Positions 56,004 through 64,000 of a DNA stretch of 64,000 nucleotides are shown in pieces. Numbering within the stretch: position 1 is the stretch's first letter; each line of letters begins with the position of its first letter. The stretch comes from Gordonia hydrophobica NBRC 16057. GTDB lineage: Bacteria; Actinomycetota; Actinomycetes; Mycobacteriales; Mycobacteriaceae. The DNA is taken from positions 174,585 through 238,584 of the forward strand of contig NZ_BCWU01000008.1 of assembly GCF_001592365.1 (NCBI RefSeq). The letters run 5' to 3'. A program made the position numbers and the translations under genes. Under the pieces are notes generated by a model. The model saw only the letters and a program-made list of their open reading frames with translations, was not told where the DNA came from and did not search any database.

Positions 56004-57841
56004 CGACCCTCGCGACCGCCGCCCCGCTCTGGCTGCGTCTCGGCGCACACCACCGGCCGGGGGCGGGCACGTGGTTCGCGGTGTGGGCGCCCAGCGCTCG
56101 CGCGGTCACGGTCTTCGGCGAGTTCGACGACTGGCGCGCCGCGGATCACCCGATGGTCGTCGACGCCGACGGCGTCTGGACCACAACCGTCCCGGCTGCG
56201 GAGCCCGGGATGTCGTACAAGTTCCGCATCGTCGGGGCGGACGGCGTGGTCCGTGACAAGGCCGATCCGCTCGCCCGGGTCGCACAGGTGCCGCCGGAGA
56301 CGGCGTCGGTGATCGCGCCGCGCTCGCAGTTCGCATGGACCGATCAGGACTGGTTGTCCGACCGCGCGTTCAGTGCCCCCGAAGCCGAACCGATGTCGAT
56401 CTACGAGGTCCACCTCGGCTCGTGGCGCCACGGTCTCGGCTATCGAGAGGCCGCCGTCCATCTCGCCGAGTACGTCGTCGAACTCGGGTTCACCCACGTG
56501 CAGTTGATGCCGATCACCGAGCATCCGTACGGCGGATCGTGGGGCTATCAAGTCGGCTCGTACTTCGCCTGTTCGCGCCGTTGGGGTACGGCGGACGACC
56601 TGCGCTTCCTCGTCGATCACCTGCATGCGCACGGCGTGGGCGTCATTCTCGACTGGGTGCCCGCCCATTTCCCGAAGGATCCGTTCGCCCTCGGCGAGTT
56701 CGACGGCACCCCGCTCTACGAGCATTCTGATCCGCTGCGTCGGGAGCAGCCCGACTGGGGCACCTACGCCTTCGATCTGGGTCGGCGCGAGGTCGCCGAC
56801 TTCCTCATCGCCAGCGCCGTCTACTGGTGCACCGAGTTCCATCTCGACGGTCTCCGCGTCGACGCCGTCGCATCGATGCTCTACCTCGACTACTCGCGTG
56901 AGCCCGGACGCTGGCGGCCCAATGCGCGCGGCACCAACGAGAACGACGAGGCCGTCGAGTTCCTCCGACGACTGAACGACACCGTCCACGCGGCCTCCCC
57001 CGGCGCGATGATGATCGCCGAGGAGTCGACCGCGTGGCCCGGCGTCACCGCAAAAACCGGTGCCGGTGGTCTCGGATTCGACTTCAAGTGGAATCTCGGC
57101 TGGATGCACGACCTTCTCTCGCTCGTCGGCGCGCCGCCCAGTGAGCGCGCACGATTCCAGGACCGCGTCGCCTTCTCGCTCACGCACGCCACCGCCGAGC
57201 GCTATGTGCTGCCGATCAGCCATGACGAGGTGGTGCACGGGAAAGGCACGCTTCTGAGTCGTATCCCCGACGGATGCGACCGCGCCGCACACGTGCGTCT
57301 CACACTCGCCTTCCAGTGGGCCCACCCCGGCAAGAAGTTGCTGTTCATGGGCCAAGAGTTCGGGCAGGAACGGGAGTGGGCCGACGACCGCAGCCTGGAC
57401 TGGCACCGTCGCGACGACGGCATCGCGCTCGCGGCCGGCGACCTCGCCCGTCTCCACGCGCGACTGCCCGCACTGCATCAGGCCGACGGCGACCCCCGTG
57501 GTTTCGAGTGGCTGGACGGCAACGACACCCGGAACACCGTGATCGGCTTCCTCCGCCGCAGCGACGAGTACGCCCGCACCGGCGGACTGCTCGTCGCCTG
57601 CGTGTTCAACTTCTCCGACCGCGACCTGTACGACTACCGCCTGGGCTTCCCCGTCGCCGGCCCGTGGCGCGAGATCCTCAACACCGCGGCCCGCGAATAC
57701 GGCGGCCACGGCGTCGGCAACCTGGGACGGATCGTCGTCGTCGACGAGCCGAGTCACGGCCGCCCGTTCAGCGCGACCATCACCCTTCCCGCCGCCTCCG
57801 CAGTCTTCTTCACACCCGCCGCCCCCACGCTGGTCGAGTAG
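56000..57841 (+). CDS. glgB: Glycogen branching enzyme-like glycosidase, short form
   Basis: 613 residues, about 115 shorter than the usual mycobacterial GlgB because one N-terminal domain is missing. A CBM48 domain (about 10-100, GTWFAVWAPSARAVTVFGEF) precedes the GH13 barrel. The nucleophile Asp288 is in GLRVDAVASM, the acid Glu341 in MIAEEST, and HDEVVHGKG is the third site. It makes alpha-1,6 branches in glycogen; a trehalohydrolase-like role (GH13_10) is a weaker option. GTG start overlaps dinG. The last residues PTLVE and the stop codon lie inside the repeat array that follows. glgE, its neighbour in M. tuberculosis, is absent. Confidence 0.82.
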   Translation: MTTLATAAPLWLRLGAHHRPGAGTWFAVWAPSARAVTVFGEFDDWRAADHPMVVDADGVWTTTVPAAEPGMSYKFRIVGADGVVRDKADPLARVAQVPPETASVIAPRSQFAWTDQDWLSDRAFSAPEAEPMSIYEVHLGSWRHGLGYREAAVHLAEYVVELGFTHVQLMPITEHPYGGSWGYQVGSYFACSRRWGTADDLRFLVDHLHAHGVGVILDWVPAHFPKDPFALGEFDGTPLYEHSDPLRREQPDWGTYAFDLGRREVADFLIASAVYWCTEFHLDGLRVDAVASMLYLDYSREPGRWRPNARGTNENDEAVEFLRRLNDTVHAASPGAMMIAEESTAWPGVTAKTGAGGLGFDFKWNLGWMHDLLSLVGAPPSERARFQDRVAFSLTHATAERYVLPISHDEVVHGKGTLLSRIPDGCDRAAHVRLTLAFQWAHPGKKLLFMGQEFGQEREWADDRSLDWHRRDDGIALAAGDLARLHARLPALHQADGDPRGFEWLDGNDTRNTVIGFLRRSDEYARTGGLLVACVFNFSDRDLYDYRLGFPVAGPWREILNTAAREYGGHGVGNLGRIVVVDEPSHGRPFSATITLPAASAVFFTPAAPTLVE

Positions 57842-58000
57842 CCACTCCTCCACGCCGGTCGAGCAACCGCCCCCTCCACGCTGGTCGAGCAACCGCTCCC
57901 CCCACGCGAGTCGAGCAACCGCTCCCTACGCTGGTCGAGCAACCGCTCCCCTACGCTGGTCGAGTAGCCGGGGGACGTAGTCACCCGACGTATCGAGACC
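57825..58000. repeat. Six-unit ~25-bp GGTCGAG array overlapping glgB end
   Basis: GTCGAG cores are at 57833, 57858, 57884, 57910, 57934 and 57959, 24-26 bp apart, in units like ACGCTGGTCGAGCAACCGCT. The array closes with TATCGAGACC at 57991-58000, as in the full elements. The first unit supplies the glgB stop codon. No gene lies in this stretch before 58040. Confidence 0.8.
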
Positions 58001-58039
58001 GCCGCGCAGCTAAACCGCACCGCGCCCCCAACACCCGCG

Positions 58040-59002
58040 TCAGTACAGCGCAGTCGCCAGCTTCCGACGCGCCGCGACCACGAACGGTTCGGCGGGATCG
58101 AAGAGGTCGAACAATTCCAGCAGGCGCGCCCGAGCTCGGCTCCGGTCGTCGTCCCGCGTCACCTTGATGACGTCGATGACGCGATCGAAGGCGGCCTCGG
58201 GCCGCTGGCCGAGCAGCAGGACGTCGGCGGCGGCGAGTTGCGCGTCCACATCGCCGGGTTCGGCGTTCGTCACGACTGCGGGATCGTGCGCCTGCGCGCG
58301 GGTCACGAACTCGAGGTTGCGGACGATCGAAGCGGCTTCGGTGTTGTCCGGTTCCAGGGCCAGGATTGCGCGGTAGGCGTCCAGCGCACCATCCATGTCG
58401 CCGGAATTCATCAGTTCCTCGGCGGCGACCATCCGCGGATCGGGCTCCGGTTCTGCCTCCGGTGCGGCCCCCGCCGACTCGGGCAGCAGGTGCCCGGCTT
58501 TGGCGAAGATGTCGTCCAGCCACCCGCGGATCTGCTCCTCGGGCTGGGCGCCGTTGAACGCCGCGACCGGTTGACCGCCGACCAAAGCGATCACCATCGG
58601 AATCGACTGCGCGCCGAAGGCTTGCGCGATTCGTGGACTCGCGTCCACGTCCACCCGCGCCAGCACCCACCGGCCGCCGGACTCCTGTGCGAGTCTGGCG
58701 AGCGTCGGCGACAGCTCGCGGCTCGGCTCGGCCCACGCCGCCCACAGGTCGACGACGACGAGCTGCTGCAGCGAACGCTGGACTATCTGCTCTTCGAAGT
58801 CGATCTCGGTCACATCGATGACCGCGGGGCCGGCGCCGTCGGCCGACTCATCACCGGTTGGGGCCGGTGACGACGACGGAGCGGGCCGCGACTGAGCCAT
58901 TCGCTCAGCCTCGGCCCGCTCCTTCAGAATTGACAGATCTACTGCACCGGACATTGCAATCGCGGCGCTGGCTTGATCCTGGCGTCGGGAAGGTCTGCTC
59001 AC
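58040..59002 (-). CDS. Thioredoxin-fold protein with TPR tail, no redox Cys
   Basis: 320 residues from the GTG at 59002, which overlaps the upstream stop codon (GTGA); an ATG at 58954 is possible. The thioredoxin-like domain spans about 75-180. Where thioredoxin has W-C-X2-C this has WAAWAEPSREL, with no Cys at all, and the cis-Pro loop reads SIPMVIAL. The C-terminal half is TPR-like (AAEELMNSGDMDGALDAYRAIL). This is the layout of CnoX/YbbN holdase chaperones. Orthologue of Rv1324, beside fadA4 as in M. tuberculosis. Confidence 0.85.
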   Translation of the reverse strand: MSRPSRRQDQASAAIAMSGAVDLSILKERAEAERMAQSRPAPSSSPAPTGDESADGAGPAVIDVTEIDFEEQIVQRSLQQLVVVDLWAAWAEPSRELSPTLARLAQESGGRWVLARVDVDASPRIAQAFGAQSIPMVIALVGGQPVAAFNGAQPEEQIRGWLDDIFAKAGHLLPESAGAAPEAEPEPDPRMVAAEELMNSGDMDGALDAYRAILALEPDNTEAASIVRNLEFVTRAQAHDPAVVTNAEPGDVDAQLAAADVLLLGQRPEAAFDRVIDVIKVTRDDDRSRARARLLELFDLFDPAEPFVVAARRKLATALY

Positions 59003-59364
59003 ACGTTCAGTGTGTCACGATCATCGTCGACGGTGAATTCCGAGTCGGACAGCTCACCGAGATGACCGTTCTTCTTGGCCCACTGCTCAAACCAGACGGT
59101 GAAGAACGGCGGAATCGATGCGACGAGCGCCAAGGCGGTGACCTTCAGGTTCCACTTCAGCGAGCGCGCGGTGAGGACCGTGACGATCAGGTAGATCACG
59201 AACGCCGCACCGTGCAGGGAACCCGGGATCATCGTCGCCGATTCGACGTCGGCACCGTACTTGACGGCCATGCCGATCAGCAGGAGGCCCCACGTGATCG
59301 CTTCGATGATCGCGATCAGACGGAACCGCTTGGCCGCGGTCGAAACACTGAAGAAGTCATTCAT
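58999..59364 (-). CDS. DUF3817 membrane protein, second copy
   Basis: 121 residues with three membrane helices (FRLIAIIEAITWGLLLIGMAV, LHGAAFVIYLIVTVL, VTALALVASIPPFFTVWF). The HGAAFVIYLI motif is the DUF3817 mark; the tail is acidic. Paralogue of the gene at 43470. It is translated into the thioredoxin-fold gene with overlapping stop and start. Function unknown. Confidence 0.85.
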   Translation of the reverse strand: MNDFFSVSTAAKRFRLIAIIEAITWGLLLIGMAVKYGADVESATMIPGSLHGAAFVIYLIVTVLTARSLKWNLKVTALALVASIPPFFTVWFEQWAKKNGHLGELSDSEFTVDDDRDTLNV

Positions 59365-59370
59365 GGAAAA

Positions 59371-60567
59371 TCAAGCTTTCTTCGGAACGCGCACGATCAG
59401 GGCGTCGCCCTGGCCGCCGGCGCCGCAGAGTGCAGCCGCGCCGATGCCGCCACCACGGCGTGCGAGTTCGAGAATCAGGTGGAGGGTGATGCGGGCACCG
59501 GAGGTGCCGATGGGGTGACCGAGGGCGATGCCGCCGCCGTTCACGTTGACCTTCTCCGGATCGAGGCCGAGCTTGCGGGTCGACGCGAGGCCGACCGCCG
59601 CGAAGGCCTCGTTGATCTCGACCAGGTCGAGGTCGGTCGGGGCGACGCCCTCGCGGTCGCACGCCTTCGCGATGGCGTTGGCGGGCTGATCCTGCAGCGA
59701 CGAGTCCGGACCGGCCACCACGCCGTGCGCGCCGATCTCGGCGAGCCATTCAAGGCCGAGCTCCTGCGCCTTGCTCTTGCTCATCACGATGACGGCGCAG
59801 GCGCCGTCGGAGATCTGCGACGAGTTGCCCGCGGTGATGGTACCGCCCTTGCGGAACGCCGGACGCAGGCCGGAGAGCGAGTCGACGGTGGTGTCGGCAC
59901 GGACGCCCTCGTCGGTGACGAACTGGATCGGGTCGCCCTTGCGCTGCGGGATCTCGACCGGAACGATCTCGTCGGCGAAGACGCCGTTCGCGATGGCAGC
60001 TGCGGCCAGGCGGTGGCTGCGGGCCGAGAACTCGTCCTGCTCTTCACGGGTGAAGCCGTCGGTGTCGTTGCCCTGCTCGGTCAGCGCGCCCATGGCCTGG
60101 TCGGTGAACGCATCGTGCAGACCGTCGAAGGCCATGTGGTCGACGAGGGCAGTGTCGCCGTACTTGTAGCCGCCACGACTGCCGGGCAGCAGGTGCGGCG
60201 CCTGGGTCATCGACTCCTGTCCGCCTGCGACGACGCACTCGAACTCACCGGCGCGGATCAGCTGGTCGGCGAGAGCGATCGCATCGATGCCCGAGAGGCA
60301 CATCTTGTTGATCGACAGCGCAGGCACGTCCCAGCCGATGCCCGCCTTCACTGCGGTCTGCCGAGCCGGCATCTGGCCTGCACCGGCGGTGAGGACCTGA
60401 CCCATGATCACGTACTCGACGAGCGCCGGGTCCACCTTGCCCTTGTCGAGCGCGCCCTTGATGGCGACGGCGCCGAGATCGACGGCGGAGAATCCCTTGA
60501 GCGAACCCATGAGGCGGCCCTGCGCGGTACGAGCACCGGACACGATCACGGTGGTGTTGTCGGACAT
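59371..60567 (-). CDS. Acetyl-CoA C-acetyltransferase (thiolase, FadA4-like)
   Basis: 398 residues, full length. Catalytic Cys in [11 protein letters not shown] (near residue 90), His in [12 protein letters not shown] and the second Cys in [10 protein letters not shown]. It condenses two acetyl-CoA or cleaves acetoacetyl-CoA. The ATG at 60567 follows AAGGAGCTGATAC. Orthologue position: Rv1323 (fadA4), between the thioredoxin-fold gene and the epimerase. It is divergent from the epimerase gene. Confidence 0.93.
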   Translation of the reverse strand: MSDNTTVIVSGARTAQGRLMGSLKGFSAVDLGAVAIKGALDKGKVDPALVEYVIMGQVLTAGAGQMPARQTAVKAGIGWDVPALSINKMCLSGIDAIALADQLIRAGEFECVVAGGQESMTQAPHLLPGSRGGYKYGDTALVDHMAFDGLHDAFTDQAMGALTEQGNDTDGFTREEQDEFSARSHRLAAAAIANGVFADEIVPVEIPQRKGDPIQFVTDEGVRADTTVDSLSGLRPAFRKGGTITAGNSSQISDGACAVIVMSKSKAQELGLEWLAEIGAHGVVAGPDSSLQDQPANAIAKACDREGVAPTDLDLVEINEAFAAVGLASTRKLGLDPEKVNVNGGGIALGHPIGTSGARITLHLILELARRGGGIGAAALCGAGGQGDALIVRVPKKA

Positions 60568-60680
60568 GTATCAGCTCCTTGGCTTGAGGCAGCGTTCCAC
60601 GGCGGCCTCGCCGATGCTGCGGTCTTGCTCAGGGCGGCCGCGGTGCGACGCCCAGTCCCCCTCAACGCTACCGTTATGGC

Positions 60681-61166
60681 ATGACCAACTCCTCATCGGA
60701 TAACGTGACAAACCCCACCCAAGCAGGCCCGCTGGCCACCATCGGCGACCTTGTGACCGCGATCGATCACGTCGGACTGGCCGTGCCCGACCTCGATGCT
60801 GCCGCTACGTGGTGGCTCGACAATTTCGGCTTCGTGAACCAGCACGAAGAAGTCAATGAAGAGCAGGGCGTCCGCGAAGCGATGATCGGCCCCGATGGCG
60901 GCGACACGATGATCCAGTTGCTCATGCCACTCAACGAGGCGTCGACGATCGCCAAGTTCATCGACCGCAACGGCCCGGGCATGCAGCAGATGGCAGTGCG
61001 CGTCACCGACGTCGACGAGGTGTCGCGACGGCTTGTCGAGGCCGGCGTCCGCCTCCTGTATCCGCAGGCCAAGCACGGTACGGCGAACTCCCGCATCAAT
61101 TTCGTTCATCCCAAGGACAGCGGCGGCGTACTGCTCGAACTCGTCGAACCGGCCGCATCTCGCTGA
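60681..61166 (+). CDS. mce: Methylmalonyl-CoA epimerase
   Basis: 161 residues, glyoxalase/VOC fold with two repeats. Metal ligands: His in IDHVGLAVPD, Gln in MIQLLMPL and MQQMAVRV, Glu in LLELVEP. It interconverts (R)- and (S)-methylmalonyl-CoA in propionate use. The N-terminal 25 residues are extra and polar; a later start is conceivable. It matches Rv1322A by place. Confidence 0.88.
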   Translation: MTNSSSDNVTNPTQAGPLATIGDLVTAIDHVGLAVPDLDAAATWWLDNFGFVNQHEEVNEEQGVREAMIGPDGGDTMIQLLMPLNEASTIAKFIDRNGPGMQQMAVRVTDVDEVSRRLVEAGVRLLYPQAKHGTANSRINFVHPKDSGGVLLELVEPAASR

Positions 61167-61275
61167 CCTACGACGACCCGGCAGCGGGCCACGGGAACGA
61201 TTCGTTACCAAATCTCCGCCCAACACCCCGTCGCCGGGTCGACACCGGTTCTGCGATCGGCCATAGACTGGCAAC

Positions 61276-62253
61276 ATGTCAGCCCCTGGACATCGTCAGA
61301 GCCCCTTCCCCATCGTCATGCGCGGCTATGACCGCGATCAGGTCACCGACCACATCCGCGTCCTCGATGCCGAGTTGCGCATGATGGCCTCCGACCGCGA
61401 TGCGGCGCACGCGAACGCCGACGAACTGCAGAGTCACCTCGACGACGCACGTCGTCGCATTCATGATCTGCAGGAGGAAGTGAACACCCTGTCGGTCCCG
61501 CCGACGACGGTCGCCGGGATGACAGATCGCGTGTCCCGAATGCTGCAGTTGGCCACCGACGAGGCATCGGAGATGCGCGCCAACGCCAAGGAGGAGGCCG
61601 ACGAGACCTTGTCGGTCGCGAGGCAGAGCGCCGAGGACGAGCGAGCCTCCGCCGCCGCGGCCGCCACCCGTACCAAGGAATTGGCGCAGGATCACGCCGA
61701 CCTGATCATCACCAGCGCCGAGAAGCGCGCCGCGGACATCGACGCCGCCGCCAAGGAGCGCGGGGCACAGTCCCAGCGCGATACCGAAGCAGCGAAGGCA
61801 CGTGCCGCCGAGATCATCGCCGCTGCCGAAGAGGACGCCGCCCGCCTGCGCGGTGCCGCTCACAACATCTCGATGAACCGGCTCGCTCGGTCGCGGGAAC
61901 TCGCCGGATCCGCGCATGACGCGCACAAGCAGATCCTCGATCACCTCGACGCTCTGCGGGAGCACATCAGCAACCTGCCTGCAGCTCTGGCGCTGTCGGA
62001 CGAGGAATCCAAGCTCGTCTCCCTCGACAGCGACGACGACCTCGAATTGCTCAACCGCACGCTCGTCGGCCGTGATCGGTTCGGGGACGACACCTCCGGG
62101 TCGGAGAAGACCGACGTGCTCGGCACCGTCGACAAGGACTACGTCGACGACGAGGACGTCAAGGATGAGCAGTACGATTCGCCGCGCTACGGAAATGGCG
62201 GCCGAAACCAGGATTCCGACGATGAATCCACCGCGGCCCAGGCCACGGCCTGA
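61276..62253 (+). CDS. DivIVA-like coiled-coil protein
   Basis: 325 residues. The N-terminus FPIVMRGYDRDQVTDHI is the DivIVA membrane-curvature domain. A long coiled coil follows (about 35-215), rich in Ala, Glu and Arg with heptads, then an acidic disordered tail (DSDDDLELL, VDDEDVKDEQ). It is not Wag31 itself in length or tail; it may be a second polar-growth or cell-envelope organiser. The ATG at 61276 starts the conserved region. It sits between mce and nucS, convergent with nucS. Confidence 0.8.
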   Translation: MSAPGHRQSPFPIVMRGYDRDQVTDHIRVLDAELRMMASDRDAAHANADELQSHLDDARRRIHDLQEEVNTLSVPPTTVAGMTDRVSRMLQLATDEASEMRANAKEEADETLSVARQSAEDERASAAAAATRTKELAQDHADLIITSAEKRAADIDAAAKERGAQSQRDTEAAKARAAEIIAAAEEDAARLRGAAHNISMNRLARSRELAGSAHDAHKQILDHLDALREHISNLPAALALSDEESKLVSLDSDDDLELLNRTLVGRDRFGDDTSGSEKTDVLGTVDKDYVDDEDVKDEQYDSPRYGNGGRNQDSDDESTAAQATA

Positions 62254-62269
62254 TCGACCGAGCAGCTGA

Positions 62270-62956
62270 TCAGAACAGCTTGAACTCGGTGTCCTCGGTG
62301 CCGCGCAGCTTGTCGTAGTCGAGGACGACGCAACGGATTCCGCGGTCCGTGGCGAGCGTCTTCGCCTGCGGCTTGATCGCCTGCGCCGCAAAGACGCCGG
62401 CGACCGGGGCGATCGTCGAGTCTCTGTTCAGCAGGTCCAGGTAACGCGTGAGTTGCTCGACGCCGTCGATCTCGCCCCGCCGCTTGATCTCGACGGCGAC
62501 GGTCTGCCCATCCGCGTCGCGACACAGGATGTCTACCGGGCCGATGGCCGTCATGTACTCCCGTCGGATCAAGGTGTACCCGGCACCGAGTGTCTCGATG
62601 TGCTCGGCGAGCAGCTCCTGCAGATGGGCCTCCACGCCGTCCTTCACCAAACCCGGATCCATGCCGAGTTCGTGGCTGCTGTCGTGGTGGAACCCAGCGA
62701 TGCTGATGCGCAGTTGCTCGCCGGCCTTGTTCTCGACCACCCACAGCGCCTCGAACTGATCGGCGACGTCGTCCTGCGGCGCCTCTACCAGCCAGCACGG
62801 CGGGCTCATCCAATTGAGCGGTTTGTAGGCGCGGTCGTCGGCATGAATGCTCACGGACCCGTCGGACTTGATGAGAATCAAGCGCTTCGCCATCGGAAGG
62901 TGGGCGGTGAGTCGACCAACATAGTCGACCTGACAATCGGCAATGACAAGACGCAC
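62270..62956 (-). CDS. nucS: Mismatch-specific endonuclease NucS/EndoMS
   Basis: 228 residues. It cuts both strands at G-T and G-G mismatches and replaces MutS-MutL repair in actinobacteria. N-terminal DNA-binding domain ([27 protein letters not shown]), then the RecB-like nuclease domain: [13 protein letters not shown] and [19 protein letters not shown] hold the Asp, Glu-X-Lys residues. C-terminal FKLF resembles the sliding-clamp-binding tail. The GTG at 62956 starts the conserved part; TAGAAT lies 7 bp upstream, so the mRNA may be leaderless. Orthologue of Rv1321. Confidence 0.94.
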   Translation of the reverse strand: MRLVIADCQVDYVGRLTAHLPMAKRLILIKSDGSVSIHADDRAYKPLNWMSPPCWLVEAPQDDVADQFEALWVVENKAGEQLRISIAGFHHDSSHELGMDPGLVKDGVEAHLQELLAEHIETLGAGYTLIRREYMTAIGPVDILCRDADGQTVAVEIKRRGEIDGVEQLTRYLDLLNRDSTIAPVAGVFAAQAIKPQAKTLATDRGIRCVVLDYDKLRGTEDTEFKLF

Positions 62957-63060
62957 ATCGGAGATTCTAGTGGAGGCCCCCGACACGAGATCTCCCCCAC
63001 GCCGCGAGTTCGTCGCTTCCGCCTCCACGTTGGTAGTTCGGCGCCGCTGATCCCCCGACG

Positions 63061-63170
63061 TTGGTCGAGTTCGACGCCGCTGCACCCTCTAAGTTGGTCG
63101 AGTTCGACGCCGCTGCACCTTCTAAGTTGGTCGAGTTCGACGCCGCTGCACCCTCTAAGTTGGTCGAGTT
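63061..63170. repeat. 33-bp tandem repeat, four starts
   Basis: TTGGTCGAGTTCGACGCCGC starts at 63061, 63094, 63127 and 63160, an exact 33 bp period, with spacer TGCACCCTCTAAG. Only one or two bases differ between copies. The fourth start enters the 164 bp array. Because 33 is a multiple of 3 the region stays open in one frame, but there is no sign it is a gene. Confidence 0.85.
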
Positions 63171-63760
63171 CGACGCCGCGAACGAAGTGAGCGACGACGA
63201 GAATCGAGACCGCCGCGGGCACCGACTCAAGAACACGCATGCCCAGCCGGGCTTTCGCGGCGATCTCGATACGCAGCTTGCTCGCTGCGCTCCCACGCTG
63301 CTACTCGATCAACGTGCGGGACGTTGGTCGAGTTCGACGCCGCGAACGTAGTGAGCGTCGACGAGAATCGAGACCGCCGCGGGCAGTGGCTCAACAACAC
63401 GCATGCCCAGCCGAGCCTCCGCGGCGATCTCGATACGCAGCTTGCTCGCTCCGCTCCCAGGCAGCTACTCGATCAACGTGCGGGACGTTGGTCGAGTTCG
63501 ACGCCGCGAACGAAGTGAGCGACGACGAGAATCGAGACCGCCGCGGGCAGTGGCTGAAGAACACGCATTCCAGTCCGTCGTTACGGCGATCTCGATACGC
63601 AGCTTGCTCGCTGCGCTCGCAGGCTGCTACTCGATCAACGTAGGGGCGGGCCACTCGATCACCGTCGAGACGGGCTACGCGATCAACGGAGAGGGGCGGT
63701 TACTCGATCAACGTGCGGGACGGGGTACTCGATCACCGTAAGGCGCGATCAATGTGAGGG
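63159..63760. repeat. 164-bp tandem repeat, three copies, plus degraded tail
   Basis: Units start at 63159, 63323 and 63487 (GTTGGTCGAGTTCGACGCCG). Each unit holds a forward part ending ATCGAGACCGCC and, after about 50 bp, an inverted part GATCTCGATACGCAGCTTGC...CTACTCGATCAACG, so each can fold back on itself. After 63650 only short ACTCGATCAACG-like pieces remain. No gene is seen from 62957 to 63864, a gap of about 900 bp. Confidence 0.85.
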
Positions 63761-63823
63761 GGCAATCAACGTCGGGCCGCCGCCGGGTGCCGGCCCGGGG
63801 AATGCGGCCCGGGGAATGCAGGA

Positions 63824-63849
63824 AGCCCCCGACCATACGGTCGGGGGCT
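63824..63849 (-). terminator. rRNA operon terminator
   Basis: Perfect 11 bp arms (AGCCCCCGACC and complement) with a 4-nt loop, 15 bp past the 5S 3' end on the minus strand and followed by TTCCTGC. Two direct copies of CGGCCCGGGGAATG lie just beyond. Confidence 0.8.
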
Positions 63850-63864
63850 CCCCGGGAATGTTGT

Positions 63865-63983
63865 GTTCGGCGGTGTCCTACTCTCCCACACCCATTACAG
63901 TGCAGTACCATCGGCGCAGGTGGGCTTAGCTTCCGGGTTCGGAATGGGACCGGGCGTTTCCCCACCGCTATAGCCGCCGTAAC
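63865..63983 (-). rRNA. rrf: 5S ribosomal RNA
   Basis: About 119 nt on the minus strand. Conserved 5S parts are present: GTTACGGCGG at the 5' end paired with CCGCCGAAC at the 3' end, GGGAAACGCCCGGTCCCATT, CCGAACCCGGAAGCTAAG and GATGGTACTGC. Exact ends are uncertain by one or two bases. 23S and 16S would lie beyond the right edge. Confidence 0.95.
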
Positions 63984-64000
63984 TCTATGAAACTGTGAGC

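Noticed and set aside
53880..56048. Long minus-strand open frame opposite dinG
   Set aside because: The plus strand has helicase motifs, four Fe-S Cys and overlapping operon starts; the antisense product is compositionally biased.
57825..58000. Possible CRISPR array
   Set aside because: The 25 bp period leaves no room for spacers, and the units are degenerate copies of one dispersed element.
63061..63351. Open frame encoding repeated [11 protein letters not shown] units
   Set aside because: It is only the 33 bp repeat read as protein. There is no ribosome site, and the frame runs into the 164 bp repeats.
63159..63650. Possible CRISPR array
   Set aside because: Units are 164 bp with internal inversion and near-identical throughout, with no unique spacers; no cas genes are present.

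Overview
The window is high-GC DNA with dense, tightly coupled genes. It carries a single-chain type I fatty-acid synthase (about 3,090 residues) followed by acpS, an IrtA/IrtB pair with a fused siderophore-reductase domain, IdeR-type iron boxes, and the CysO-CysM-Mec sulfur-carrier pathway. Together these point to a mycolic-acid actinobacterium (Mycobacteriales). From recalled family knowledge, gene order matches two separate Mycobacterium tuberculosis blocks. Positions 1-18776 resemble Rv2518c to Rv2524c (L,D-transpeptidase, tRNA-Lys, DUF3618, bcp, acpS, fas). Positions 38623-62956 resemble Rv1321 to Rv1349 in reverse. A Gordonia-like genus is my best inference, not proven.

Left part (1-9 kb): the start of an L,D-transpeptidase lipoprotein (cut by the window edge), type II NADH dehydrogenase with a divergent LysR regulator, an iron-boxed siderophore-binding lipoprotein, a coiled-coil membrane protein, a tetR-GDSL hydrolase pair with a striking double operator, tRNA-Lys, DUF3618, a Bcp peroxiredoxin and a TetR regulator. 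acpS and fas follow and fill 9.1-18.8 kb. From 19 to 38 kb lies a more variable segment: an LppX/LprG-type lipoprotein, a DUF4189 secreted protein, HIT plus a Sir2 deacylase, a YhgE-like membrane protein with a divergent TetR and two palindromic operators, a DEAD-box helicase, FadD15-like acyl-CoA ligase, an OpgC-like membrane acyltransferase, a Cys/Met-metabolism PLP enzyme, a NPPF-type methyltransferase, tRNA-Leu with a hicAB toxin-antitoxin module and a decayed gene beside it, a pentapeptide-repeat protein, an ECF42-type sigma factor with a frameshifted DGPF partner, and a PAP2-like protein upstream of a two-component system.

Right part (38-64 kb): irtAB (iron uptake); two small membrane proteins; rdgB and rph; an inserted XRE regulator; a metallo-beta-lactamase-fold phosphodiesterase; murI (apparently starting with AUA); rhomboid protease; cysM-cysO-mec (cysteine synthesis); P1 peptidase; DUF2017; clpS. 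The divergent pncB-pncA-dinG-glgB operon follows, then a thioredoxin-fold TPR protein, a second DUF3817 protein, thiolase, methylmalonyl-CoA epimerase, a DivIVA-like protein, nucS (mismatch repair), and the 5S rRNA gene of an rRNA operon that runs off the right edge on the minus strand.

The most unusual structure is a family of intergenic repeats built on a GGTCGAG core. Three nearly identical 54-55 bp copies lie at 23.5, 30.0 and 38.5 kb. Tandem arrays lie at 23.4 kb (26 bp period), 45.8 kb (24 bp), 57.8 kb (about 25 bp) and 63.1-63.7 kb (33 bp x4, then 164 bp x3). One array supplies the stop codon and last residues of glgB. Other items worth checking are the AUA start of murI, the broken DGPF gene beside the sigma factor, and nested hairpins at 30.1 and 33.1 kb.
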